From positions 1,116,001-1,180,000 of the forward strand of contig OZ240228.1 in assembly GCA_965197795.1 (NCBI GenBank): a stretch of 64,000 bases of DNA. Direction: 5' to 3'. The notes beneath the pieces were generated by a model. The model was not told the origin of the DNA. It was given only the letters and a program-made list of their open reading frames with translations, and did not search any database. This DNA comes from WHTK01 sp965197795 (GTDB lineage: Bacteria; Chloroflexota; Dehalococcoidia; DSTF01; WHTK01). Shown piece after piece: positions 26,374 to 34,860 of the stretch. The position numbers and the translations under genes were made by a program. How positions within the stretch are numbered: the first letter of the stretch is position 1; every line of letters starts with the position of its first letter.

Positions 26374-28920
26374 TTACTTGACGACGATGTTGACGAGGCG
26401 GCGGGGGACGAAGAAGACGCGTTCGACTGTGACGCCTTCGAGGTAGGGTTTGACGCGTTCACTGATGAGCGCCATTTGCTTCGCTTCGTCCTCGGTGACG
26501 TCGACAGAGACGTCGAATTTGTCGCGTACCTTGCCGTTGACCTGGACGACGAGGGTGAAGGTTTCGGCGGCGGCCAGCGCTTCGTCGTATTCGGGCCAGG
26601 CCTGCTGGTGGATGCTGTAGGGTCGCCCGGTGCGGGCCCAGAGCTCCTCGGCGATGTGCGGCGCGGGGGGCGCCATCATGAGCAGCAGGGACTCGATGGC
26701 GCGATCCCACGCTTCGGGGTCCACGTCCCCGGCGTCGCGGACCTTGCCGAGGTAGGTCGTGAACTCCATGAGGCGGGCCAGCATGGTGTTGAAGCGGAAG
26801 GCTTCGATGTCGGCGGTGACGCTGCGGATCGTGACGTGACGCTGACGCTCCAGCTCCTTGATGGCTTCGGGGTTGGTTGACGCGAAGGAGGGGGGCTGCA
26901 GGGCGACCGACCAGACGCGGTTGAGCCAGCGCGCGAGGCCCTCGATGCCCTCGGGGCGATAGGGACCGCCGTCGCTCCAGGGGCCGATGAACATGAGGTA
27001 ACAGCGGAAGGTGTCGGCGCCGTAGCGTGAGACGTAGTCGTCCGGGTTGACGACGTTGCCGCGGCTCTTCGACATCTTCTCGCCGTCGGGGCCGAGGATG
27101 ATGCCCTGGTTGAAGAGGCTGGCGGCAGGCTCGCCGAAGTCGATCAGGCCGATGTCGCGCATCGCCTTGGTGAAGAAGCGGAAGTACATCAGGTGCATCG
27201 TGGCGTGCTCGATGCCGCCGGTGTACTGCGTCACGGGCAGCCACTGGCGCACGCGCTCGTCGGAGCTGTCGAAGGGGCCTTCGGCGTAGTGCGGACTGAG
27301 GTAGCGGTACTGATACCAGGACGAGTCGACGAAAGTGTCCATAGTGTCGGTCTCGCGCTCGGCGTCGTTGCCGCAGATCGGGCACTCCGTCTTCCAGAAG
27401 CTCTCGAGTCGCTTGAGGGGCGATTCGCCGGTCGGTACGAAGTCGGCGTCCTCGGGCAGCACGACGGGCAGGTCTTCCTCGGGGACAGGGACGGCGCCGT
27501 GGTCGGGGCAGTAGATGATCGGGATCGGCGTGCCCCAGTAGCGCTGGCGGCTGACGAGCCAGTCACGCAAACGGTAGGTGACCGTCTTCTCGGCGTAGCC
27601 GCCCTTCGCGCCGTGCTCGACCACCTTCGTCATGCCCGTTTTGTTTGGCGTGCCGTCGAAGGGACCTGAATTCGTCATCGTCCCTTCGTCGACGAAGGCT
27701 TCGGTTAGAGGCGAGCCGTCGTAGTCCGGAGGGGCGATGACGAGTTTGATCTCGAGGCCGTATTTCGTGGCGAACTCGAAGTCGCGCTGGTCGTGGGCGG
27801 GGACGCCCATGACGGCGCCGGTGCCGTAGCCGGCGAGGACGTAGTCGCCGACGTAGACGGGCACGCGGGCGCCATCGAACGGGTTGACGCAGTAGGAGCC
27901 GGTGAAGACGCCGGTCTTGGCCTTGTCGGCGGCGGTGCGCTCGATCTCGGTTTGACGTGAAGCCGCAGCGACATAGGCTTCGACCTCGGCCTTGCGCTCC
28001 GGGGTTGAGAGCTTGTCGACGAGCTCATGCTCCGGCGCCAGCACCATGAAGGTGACGCCGTAGATTGTGTCCGGGCGAGTGGTGAAGACGCCGATCGACT
28101 GGTCTGAAACCTCTCCCCCTGCCCCCTCTCCTCGCGAGGAGAGGGGGTTCTTTGCGTTGGCGCCGGGCTCTGATGCTGACTCCAGAGGAAAGCTGATGTT
28201 GGCGCCCTCGGAGCGGCCGATCCAGTTGGCTTGCATCACCTTGACGCGGTCGGGCCAGTCCATGCCCTCGAAGTCGAGCAGCTCGTCGGCGTAGGCAGTG
28301 ATGCGGAAGAACCACTGATCGAGGTCACGCTTGATCACCGGGGTGCCGCAGCGCTCGCAGTGGCGGTCGTCGCCCCAGACCTGCTCGCGAGCCAGTGTGG
28401 TGTTGCAGCTGGGGCACCAGTCGACGGCCGCCTTCTGCCGGTAGGCGAGGCCCTTCTTGAAGAACTGCAGGAAGAACCACTGGTTCCATTTGTAGTACTC
28501 CGGCAGGCAGGTGATGACCTCGCGCGACCAGTCGAACATGGTACCCATCTTCCTGGCCTGGGCGCGCATCGTGTCGATGTTGTCCATCGTCCACTTCAGG
28601 GGATGGATGTTGTTGCGGATGGCGGCGTTTTCGGCGGGCAAGCCGAAGGCGTCGAAGCCGTACGGGAAGAGGACGTTGTAGCCCTTCATGCGCAGGTAGC
28701 GCGCCTTGGTGTCGGGCGGCGTTTCGGCGTACCAGTGGCCCGTATGGAGGTCGCCTGAGGGGTAGGGGTACATGGTAAGGAAGAAGTACTTGGGGCGCGG
28801 GTCGTCGTCGCTGACCTCGTAAAGGCCGTCCTGCTGCCAGCGCTGCTGCCAGCGGGCCTCGACCTCGGTGGGGTCGTAGCGGTCGATGCGCTCTGCGGAT
28901 TCGTTGGTTGTCTGGGTCAT
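26374..28920 (-). CDS. leuS: Leucyl-tRNA synthetase (bacterial type) with a repeat-derived insertion
   Basis: Charges tRNA-Leu. Class I signatures are present: HIGH-type YPSGDLHTGHW near the N terminus and KMSKS in GEKMSKSRGNVV. The CP1 editing domain includes GTGAVMGVPAHDQRDFEF, and the zinc-like cysteines CPSCN and CERCG are seen. ATG 28920 (MTQTTNESAE) is preferred over an upstream start. At the beginning of CP1 about 25 extra residues (including NPLSSRGEGAGGE) are encoded by a perfect 26-bp DNA palindrome with flanks, absent from typical LeuRS. The frame is intact, so the enzyme is probably functional. Confidence 0.96.
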   Translation of the reverse strand: MTQTTNESAERIDRYDPTEVEARWQQRWQQDGLYEVSDDDPRPKYFFLTMYPYPSGDLHTGHWYAETPPDTKARYLRMKGYNVLFPYGFDAFGLPAENAAIRNNIHPLKWTMDNIDTMRAQARKMGTMFDWSREVITCLPEYYKWNQWFFLQFFKKGLAYRQKAAVDWCPSCNTTLAREQVWGDDRHCERCGTPVIKRDLDQWFFRITAYADELLDFEGMDWPDRVKVMQANWIGRSEGANISFPLESASEPGANAKNPLSSRGEGAGGEVSDQSIGVFTTRPDTIYGVTFMVLAPEHELVDKLSTPERKAEVEAYVAAASRQTEIERTAADKAKTGVFTGSYCVNPFDGARVPVYVGDYVLAGYGTGAVMGVPAHDQRDFEFATKYGLEIKLVIAPPDYDGSPLTEAFVDEGTMTNSGPFDGTPNKTGMTKVVEHGAKGGYAEKTVTYRLRDWLVSRQRYWGTPIPIIYCPDHGAVPVPEEDLPVVLPEDADFVPTGESPLKRLESFWKTECPICGNDAERETDTMDTFVDSSWYQYRYLSPHYAEGPFDSSDERVRQWLPVTQYTGGIEHATMHLMYFRFFTKAMRDIGLIDFGEPAASLFNQGIILGPDGEKMSKSRGNVVNPDDYVSRYGADTFRCYLMFIGPWSDGGPYRPEGIEGLARWLNRVWSVALQPPSFASTNPEAIKELERQRHVTIRSVTADIEAFRFNTMLARLMEFTTYLGKVRDAGDVDPEAWDRAIESLLLMMAPPAPHIAEELWARTGRPYSIHQQAWPEYDEALAAAETFTLVVQVNGKVRDKFDVSVDVTEDEAKQMALISERVKPYLEGVTVERVFFVPRRLVNIVVK
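28122..28147. repeat. 26-bp palindrome inserted in leuS
   Basis: Perfect inverted repeat centred on CTCGCGAG with CCCCCTCT/AGAGGGGG arms, inside the leuS CP1 region. It resembles the CCCTCTC-type palindromes seen between genes at 56447-56472. Confidence 0.85.
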
Positions 28921-29005
28921 CTCAGGTTCGATTCTAGCAGGCGCGGCTAGCACGGCTGGATGCTGCGTTGCCGACCGTCATCAACAAGCGAGAAGGACCG
29001 CCGGC

Positions 29006-29034
29006 TTGACGGCGTGACGGTGGCTGCCTAACGT
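29006..29034 (+). promoter_or_regulatory. Putative sigma-70-type promoter for the Fur-family gene
   Basis: TTGACG, 17-bp spacer, TAACGT. The -10 box ends 7 bases before the GTG start codon, so a transcript beginning there would be nearly or fully leaderless. Prediction from consensus only. Confidence 0.35.
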
Positions 29035-29041
29035 CGGGGCT

Positions 29042-29470
29042 GTGAGCTGCGAGAAGGACACGGCGGACCTGCTACGCGCCTCGGGACAGAAGGTGACTCC
29101 GCAGCGCCTCTTGATCCTGAGCTGCCTGCGCCACGCGGGCGGCCACGTGACGGCGAGCCAGATACTGGAGGAGGCGCGCCGTAGCTATCCCTACGTCGAC
29201 GCTTCGACGGTCTATCGCACGCTGGCGGCGGCGAAGGACCTGCGTTTGGTGTCGGAGACGAACCTGGGGGCAGGGGACACCCTGTTCGAGTGGCTGGGCG
29301 CGGACCGGCACCACCACCTGATCTGCCGCTCGTGCGGCCAAGTGACGCAACTCGACGAGTCGCACCTCACGGAGCTGACGCGCTCGTTGCAGCGGGAGAC
29401 GGGGTTTCAGGCCGACCTGGAGCACATCGCGATCTTCGGGTCGTGCGCGGAGTGCGCTGCGAAGGCATAG
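29042..29470 (+). CDS. Fur-family metal-responsive transcriptional regulator
   Basis: 142 residues. The winged helix spans about residues 8-85 (KVTPQRLLILSCLRHAGGHV, then YPYVDASTVYRTLAA). The dimerisation domain carries the metal site: HHHLICRSCGQV and the C-terminal FGSCAECAAK, i.e. two Cys pairs for structural zinc. It could be Fur, Zur or PerR-like; the regulated metal is not clear. It starts with GTG, is transcribed divergently from leuS and is followed by an R1 repeat. Confidence 0.93.
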   Translation: MSCEKDTADLLRASGQKVTPQRLLILSCLRHAGGHVTASQILEEARRSYPYVDASTVYRTLAAAKDLRLVSETNLGAGDTLFEWLGADRHHHLICRSCGQVTQLDESHLTELTRSLQRETGFQADLEHIAIFGSCAECAAKA

Positions 29471-29501
29471 GCGCAGGAGCGTAGGATTGCATTCGGGCAC
29501 C

Positions 29502-29632
29502 GAGGCTCCGTGACCTGCGCCCTTCCTGCCGGGCGGACTTGTGCACTTCGCCCTTTTACTTAACCTAAACCTGAGGGGTGACCCCTCAGACTCCCCCCGC
29601 ATGGGCTGCGCCCCGCTGCCCCTGCTGAGGTC
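29502..29632 (+). repeat. Dispersed repeat R1, copy 5
   Basis: R1 copy with GAGGGGTGACCCCTC at the hairpin and CCCGCATGGGCTGCGCCCCG at the end, between the Fur-family gene and a methyltransferase gene. Confidence 0.85.
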
Positions 29633-29704
29633 ATAGGATGCTGTGTTCTGCAATGATGCGGCTGGCGCCCCATTAATGCCAGCGAGGGTGACGGCCGTGA
29701 GGGT

Positions 29705-30478
29705 TCAAGGGCGGTGGGCGAGGAGGACTTCCGAAGGCCAGTGGGGGCCGACGTAGGTGCGCGTGACGTTCGTGAACCCGCGGGCTTCGAGCATGGACTG
29801 CAGGTGTAGTGGGCGGGCGCCGCCGAAGTACTCAGGGTCGGCCTGGTAGCGGCGCTTCCAGTCTTCGGTCATGGCGGCGTCGGGGCCTTCGCCGTCCGTG
29901 AGATTGACGATGACGATGCGGCCGCCGGACTTGAGGACGCGACGGCACTCGTCGAGAACGGGCGGGATGTCGGGCAAGGCGAGCACCTCACAGGTATAGG
30001 TGTTGAGGATGCAGTCGAAGGTAGCGTCCGAAAAGGGGATGTGGCGGGCGTCGGCGAGAATGAGCCGGATGGCGGTGGACGCCGTGACGGGTCCTTCGAC
30101 GAGCTCAGGATGAACGTGGTATTCGACAGGCTCAGGATGGCCTTTAGCGTCCTGGTTAGACGGCTCGGCGAGGCGCTGGCGCGCGATGTCGAGCATGCCA
30201 GAGGCGACGTCCAGGCCGTATGCGTTGGCGGCGCCGGATGCGGCGACGAGGCGGGCGAAGGCCCACGCGGTGCCGACGCCGACTTCGAGGAAGCGTTCGC
30301 CGGCCCCGCGATCCAACTGACGCAGGGCTTCGAGCTTGGCGCCGGCCTGGCGCTCGGCGACGATGCCGTCGTAGAAGGCTGCCGTGCGGGAGTAGATCAG
30401 GCCGAGGCGCGCGACGTCGAGGACGTTGGGCAAGGGTTCGGGGCCGTGCCAGGCGTCTTCGGTCACGAGACTGCTCAA
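29705..30478 (-). CDS. SAM-dependent class I methyltransferase with repeat-encoded insertion
   Basis: 257 residues of the UbiE/Methyltransf_11 type. Motif I is FLEVGVGTAWAFARL, followed by the acidic loop YGLDVASGMLDIARQ and motif IV region FDCILNTYTCEVL. The substrate is unknown. Between the strand carrying LDIARQRL and the next (IRLILADARHIPF) there are about 30 extra residues, with HPEPVEYHVHPELVEGP. This stretch is encoded by two R4-type short repeats (30089-30112 and 30121-30140) in frame. The frame stays open, so the protein may tolerate the loop. Confidence 0.85.
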   Translation of the reverse strand: MSSLVTEDAWHGPEPLPNVLDVARLGLIYSRTAAFYDGIVAERQAGAKLEALRQLDRGAGERFLEVGVGTAWAFARLVAASGAANAYGLDVASGMLDIARQRLAEPSNQDAKGHPEPVEYHVHPELVEGPVTASTAIRLILADARHIPFSDATFDCILNTYTCEVLALPDIPPVLDECRRVLKSGGRIVIVNLTDGEGPDAAMTEDWKRRYQADPEYFGGARPLHLQSMLEARGFTNVTRTYVGPHWPSEVLLAHRP

Positions 30479-30541
30479 TTCAGGTTCACAGGCGTCGGCA
30501 CCGCGACGCCTGAACTGTAAGGGTCGAGATCAACCGCACTC

Positions 30542-31575
30542 CTACGAGTTGAGTTTCACACCGAGGTTGGCGAGGCGCTGATGCCAGCGTTCACGCACTT
30601 CGGGGTTGCGGAAGCAGGTGGGATCTTCGCCGCGCAGGCCTTTGAGGATGTTCTCGGCGGCGAGGACCGGGAGCGCGTCGTAGACCTCCTCAGAGTGACC
30701 GACGTTGTGGCCCGTCGCGATGATGCGAGGGTGAGTGCGCAAAGGGTTGTCGGCGCGGGTCGGCTCCTGCTCCACGTGTCGATGGCGGCGCCCTTGATGC
30801 GGCCCTCGTCGAGCGCCTTGATCAGGGCGGCTTCGTTGACGCAAGGGCCGCGCGAGGTGTTGATCAGGTAGGCTTCCGGCTTCATGAAGGAGAGCTCGTG
30901 CTCGCCGATCAGGTGGTGGGTGGAGGCGCTGAGGGGGACCATAATGGAGACGACGTCCGAGACGCGCATGAGTTCGTCGAGCGGGATCAGCTTGACGCCG
31001 AAGGCGGCGGCATCCTCGGAACTGACGAAGGGGTCGGCGCCGACGAGGTCGCAGTCCCAGCCTTGCAATCGCCTGGCGGTGGCGCGGCCGATGTTGCCGA
31101 GTCCGATGAGGCCGACGGTGCGGTTCATCACCATGTGGCCGGGGTCGTCGACACGCCAGCCGCCCTGGCTGACCGCGTCCCACTTGCCGGGCAGGTTCTT
31201 GAGCAGGGCAGCGGTGAGCATGACGACGGCTTCGGCGACGCCGAGCATGTTCTCGGGGGCGGCGCCGTAGCCGATGGCGATCCCGATTTCAGTTGCCGCT
31301 TCGACGTCGATGGACTCGGTGCCGATGATCGGGCTGGCGCCGACGCGCAGCCTGGTCGCGGCTTCGAGCACTTGGCGCGAGATCGGGCGCGGGCCGAAGA
31401 CGCCGACGAAGGCGTCGGCGTCGAGGAAGTAGCGCTCAATCTCCTCGCCGGACCATTCGGTTGGGCCGCCGGGTTCGAATGCGGGAAGACGGACTATCTC
31501 GCAGTCTCCGGCTTCGAGGAGCTGGGCGATCAGTTCGAAGCGTCCCAGCTGGGGGATGACGACTTTCAGCGGCAT
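30542..31575 (-). pseudogene. D-2-hydroxyacid dehydrogenase with one frameshift
   Basis: NAD-dependent dehydrogenase family (about 344 residues if repaired). The Rossmann motif is VGLIGLGNIGRATARR. The catalytic Arg is in NTSRGPCVNE, the Glu in EQEPTRADNPL and the His in GHNVGHSEE. The frame changes near 30772-30774: coding-strand ACGTGGAGCAGGAG should probably read ACGTGGGAGCAGGAG. ATG 31575 (MPLKVVIPQLG) is preceded by AGGAGG. A single missing G could be a sequencing error or a recent lesion; the two parts are otherwise well preserved. Confidence 0.85.
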
Positions 31576-31730
31576 AACAGTCCTCCTGGAGGTCGGCGTT
31601 ACATTGCGCCTGTGCGCCGTGGGGGGCAAGGGCCTGAGGTCAGGGCCGGTGAGGCGCACTCGAATGAACCGGCGCTGAGGCGAGCCGATCCGTTCGACCT
31701 ATAGTCGATGCCGACAAGGGGTGAGCGGCG

Positions 31731-31943
31731 ATGAAGTTCGGGCTCTTCTACGAGCTGCAGCTACCGAGACCCGCGGACCAAGACCAGTGGAACCCGGATG
31801 ACGAGCGTCGGATTGTTCAGGAGACGCTGGAGCTGTTCGCGCGGGAGGTCATGCCGGAGTTCAAGGAGCGGCATCACCTGCAGCAGAAATGGCGGCAGGA
31901 GCAGCTGGACGGCGTGGCGTTCGAGGTCAACAGCACGATCTAG
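31731..31943 (+). pseudogene. Remnant of a luciferase-like flavin monooxygenase
   Basis: A 70-residue open frame beginning MKFGLFYELQLPRP, the typical N terminus of bacterial-luciferase-like monooxygenases. After about residue 30 it continues with ELFAREVMPEFKER, which resembles the extreme C terminus of that family. The central barrel of roughly 280 residues is missing, so an in-frame deletion probably fused the two ends. A GGGGTGAG-type ribosome site remains before the ATG. It is unlikely to be functional. Confidence 0.65.
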
Positions 31944-32010
31944 CGGGTTCTGGCGAAGATCGAAGGTCTGGTTGGCGCTGTGAGGCGTCTTGGCGGACAA
32001 TCGAGGCGTC

Positions 32011-32784
32011 ATGGCCGTCAGTCCGCAGCATTTCACCGAGATCGAGGGCCTGCGCGTCCAGTTCCGGATGCGCGGCAGCGCCGATGGCGAACCATTGCTG
32101 ATGCTGCACGGCTGGGGCGGCAATTCGTTGAGCTTCATGGGCGCTGGGAGCTTGCTTGAGGAGCGCTATCAGACGCTGGCGCCGGACCTCCCGGGGTTTG
32201 GGTTCAGCGAGGCGCCGCCGGCGGCCTGGGGATCGGCAGACTATGCGCGGGCCATCGCCGAGCTGCCGAAGTCGGCGGGATACGAGTCGGTAAACGTGAT
32301 CGGGCATTCGTTCGGCGGCAAGGTGGCGCTGGCGCTGGCCACGGCGTATCCGGAGTTGGTGAAGAAGCTGGTCATCGTGGCTTCGCCGATAGTGACGATG
32401 CCGCCGGAGCCGGGGGTACGGAGCCGCAGCCGGCGTTTCGCGACGCTACGTCGCGTCGCGTCGCTGCTGCCACCGCTGCGGGAGCGGATGCTATCGTGGG
32501 GCCGCGAGCGCTTCGGGTCGGAGGATTACAAGTCGGCGGGGGTATTGCGGCCGACGCTGGTGCGCGTGGTGCACGAAGACTGGCGAGCCTCCCTGGCTTC
32601 GGTGGGCGTGCCGGTGCTGCTGATCTGGGGATCCGCCGACACGGAGGTGCCGTTGCGCGTGGCGGAGGAGGCAATAGGCGAGCTGACCGACGCTCGGCTC
32701 GTGACGCTGGACGGTGCGGGACACTTTCCGTTCCTGGACCAGCCGGAGGCGTTCGCCGAGGCGGTGACGTCGTTCCTGGAATGA
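32011..32784 (+). CDS. Alpha/beta hydrolase
   Basis: 257 residues from ATG 32011. LMLHGWGGNSLSF gives the oxyanion HGWGG, VIGHSFGGKVALA the nucleophile Ser, WGSADTEVP the acid and DGAGHFPFLDQPEAF the catalytic His. It belongs to the epoxide-hydrolase/C-C-hydrolase branch; the substrate is unknown and no signal peptide is present. A TTG at 31990 could extend it by seven residues. It lies downstream of the luciferase-like remnant and upstream of an R1 copy. Confidence 0.88.
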   Translation: MAVSPQHFTEIEGLRVQFRMRGSADGEPLLMLHGWGGNSLSFMGAGSLLEERYQTLAPDLPGFGFSEAPPAAWGSADYARAIAELPKSAGYESVNVIGHSFGGKVALALATAYPELVKKLVIVASPIVTMPPEPGVRSRSRRFATLRRVASLLPPLRERMLSWGRERFGSEDYKSAGVLRPTLVRVVHEDWRASLASVGVPVLLIWGSADTEVPLRVAEEAIGELTDARLVTLDGAGHFPFLDQPEAFAEAVTSFLE

Positions 32785-32795
32785 ACGGTGCGTCG

Positions 32796-32945
32796 ACGGC
32801 TGCGCGTCCTGCGCCCCGGTGTATCGGGTCTTGTGCACTCCGCCTTCTTTCAAATCACGACCTGAGGGGAGACCCCTCAGACTCCCCCCGCGCATGGCGC
32901 TTCGACGCGGCTCAGGATGTAGCTGCGCCCCTACTGACCCTGCGA
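32796..32945 (+). repeat. Dispersed repeat R1, copy 6 (with nested R4 piece)
   Basis: R1 copy whose distal part is interrupted at about 32897-32921 by CGCTTCGACGCGGCTCAGGA plus TGTAG, an R4-like piece also found at the same place in copy 9. Confidence 0.82.
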
Positions 32946-33054
32946 GCCTTCACCGATTGGTGTCGCCTCGGGCGGACTTCTTCGCGGCGATCGGGACGAA
33001 GCTGAAACTTCAGGGGGGAGAAACGGCTGGCGTCGCGATTAGGGCAGGCGGGCA

Positions 33055-34692
33055 ATGATCGAGGCTTGGGTGGTGTTCGGGGCCGGGTTGGCGCCGTGGG
33101 GGGCGCTAACTGTGCTGCGGTTGCTGCGGTTCTTGCACATCCTGCAGCTTGAGGAGTACCTGACGCCGCAGTACCTATGGTGGCTGCAGAACAACCCGAG
33201 CCGGTACTTGAGACTTGCGTTTCTGGCGCCCGCACTTGCTGGCCTGGCGATTGGGATCTGGCTGGCCGGGTTCGCGTCTGAGTCCGTGGCGGTGGTTGGC
33301 GCCGCGGTGTGGCTGGGCGCGGCGATAGCGATCCTCGTGACGCAGTATCGGACGCGACGGAAGGCGAAGAAACCGCTGGTCATGACGGCGCGCGCGTGGC
33401 GAATCCTGGCCGTAGCGGTAGCGCTGGCTGGGGCGATCGTTGGACTCGGCGCTGGGATCGGATTGTTGCAGGGTGAGCGAGACGGACTCGTTCTGGGCAT
33501 GTTCGCCGGGACCCTCGTGGCGACGCTGGGCGGGCACATCGTCCTGGCGGCGAACCTTGTGTTGTGGCCGCCGGAGGAGCGATCGCGACGGCGGTTCCAG
33601 GGCATGGCGGCGGCGAAGCTGCGAGAAGGGCAGCCGCGGATCATCGCGATTACGGGAAGCGCCGGTAAAACGACGACGAAGGCGCTCGTGGCGCACTTGC
33701 TCTCGGCGCGTTACCGCGTGCTGAAGACACCGGCAAGCTTCAACACCCCGCTGGGCATCGCGAGGACGATAAACGACTCCCTGCAGGGGCAGGAGTACTT
33801 CGTGGTCGAGATGGGGGCGTACAAACGCGGCGAGATCGCGAGGCTTTGCCGCCTCGTGGGCGGGATGGACGTCAGCGCGATTACGACCGTGAACGCGCAG
33901 CATCTGGAGCGCTTCGGGTCGCTGCAGGCGACGGCGGCGGCGAAGTTCGAGATCGTGGGGGGCCTGAAGACGGGCGGCACGGCGGTGCTGAACTTCGACG
34001 TGGCGGCGCTGCGGGAGAAGGCTTCGCAGCTGATGGGCGTCGAACTCATATCGTTTGGGGTGGAGTCTGAGGGCGTGACGTTGCGGGGGAGCGACGTGGT
34101 CCAGGCAGAGGCGGGGATCGAGTTCGACGTAACGTTCGAGGGCCAGACGACGCGCGTCAGGACGCAGCTTCTCGCTCGACATAACGCCGAAAACGTGCTG
34201 ACTGCGATCGGGATAGGGCTGAGCTGCGGGCTGGACGTCGAGTACATGGCGGCGGCGATTCGGCAGTTCCGGCCGCCGGAGCATCGTTTGCAGCCGGTAG
34301 AGGCGGGCGGCGTGACGGTGCTGGACGACGCTTACAACGCCAACCCGGCGGGGATCATCGGCGCGATCGAGGTGCTGGGCCGTTACGCGCCACGGCGACG
34401 AGTGCTGGTGACGCCGGGGCTGGTCGAGATGGGGAAGGCGAAGGGCGAATACCACGCGCGCATCGGCGCGGCGGCGGCGGCGAACGTGGACGTGGCGTTC
34501 CTGGTCGGGCCGAAGCAGACGGCGGACATCAAGGAGGCGATGCTGCAGGCGTCGTTTCCCGAGCCGTCGTTGCACGTCGTGCGAAGCCTGGACGAGGCTC
34601 GGGAGGCGATGTCGGCGATCGGGCCGGTGGGTGACGTGGTGCTGTACGCCAACGACCTGCCGGACCAGTACGACGAGTTCTTGATGATCTGA
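33055..34692 (+). CDS. murF: Mur ligase (MurF-like) fused to an N-terminal membrane domain
   Basis: 545 residues. The first about 185 contain roughly five membrane helices (for example LRLAFLAPALAGLAIGIWLA and AVAVALAGAIVGLGAGIGLL). The rest is an ATP-dependent Mur ligase: P-loop ITGSAGKTTTK, substrate loop TPASFNTPLGIARTI, ARHNAENVLTAI, and the C-terminal domain DDAYNANP and TPGLVEMG. This last set fits MurF, which adds D-Ala-D-Ala to the UDP-MurNAc peptide. Normal MurF is soluble, so membrane anchoring is unusual. ddl lies 170 bp downstream on the same strand, supporting the D-Ala-D-Ala link. Confidence 0.85.
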   Translation: MIEAWVVFGAGLAPWGALTVLRLLRFLHILQLEEYLTPQYLWWLQNNPSRYLRLAFLAPALAGLAIGIWLAGFASESVAVVGAAVWLGAAIAILVTQYRTRRKAKKPLVMTARAWRILAVAVALAGAIVGLGAGIGLLQGERDGLVLGMFAGTLVATLGGHIVLAANLVLWPPEERSRRRFQGMAAAKLREGQPRIIAITGSAGKTTTKALVAHLLSARYRVLKTPASFNTPLGIARTINDSLQGQEYFVVEMGAYKRGEIARLCRLVGGMDVSAITTVNAQHLERFGSLQATAAAKFEIVGGLKTGGTAVLNFDVAALREKASQLMGVELISFGVESEGVTLRGSDVVQAEAGIEFDVTFEGQTTRVRTQLLARHNAENVLTAIGIGLSCGLDVEYMAAAIRQFRPPEHRLQPVEAGGVTVLDDAYNANPAGIIGAIEVLGRYAPRRRVLVTPGLVEMGKAKGEYHARIGAAAAANVDVAFLVGPKQTADIKEAMLQASFPEPSLHVVRSLDEAREAMSAIGPVGDVVLYANDLPDQYDEFLMI

Positions 34693-34717
34693 GCTTAGCG
34701 TTGGAGGATGACGCGCT

Positions 34718-34737
34718 CTGCAGGTTGAAACCTGCAG
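34718..34737. repeat. Palindromic repeat R3, copy 4
   Basis: Perfect CTGCAGGTTGAAACCTGCAG followed by CTTCG, between murF and ddl. Confidence 0.85.
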
Positions 34738-34860
34738 CTTCGAGCACGCCGCGTCGCGACCACTACCCTTCCTGACCCCGCTATAGAGCCTGGGAGTTCG
34801 TTGCGCCGCTCAGTTGGTTACGGCGGTGACAGTAATGTGAGGCGAACGTAGGATGGGGGC

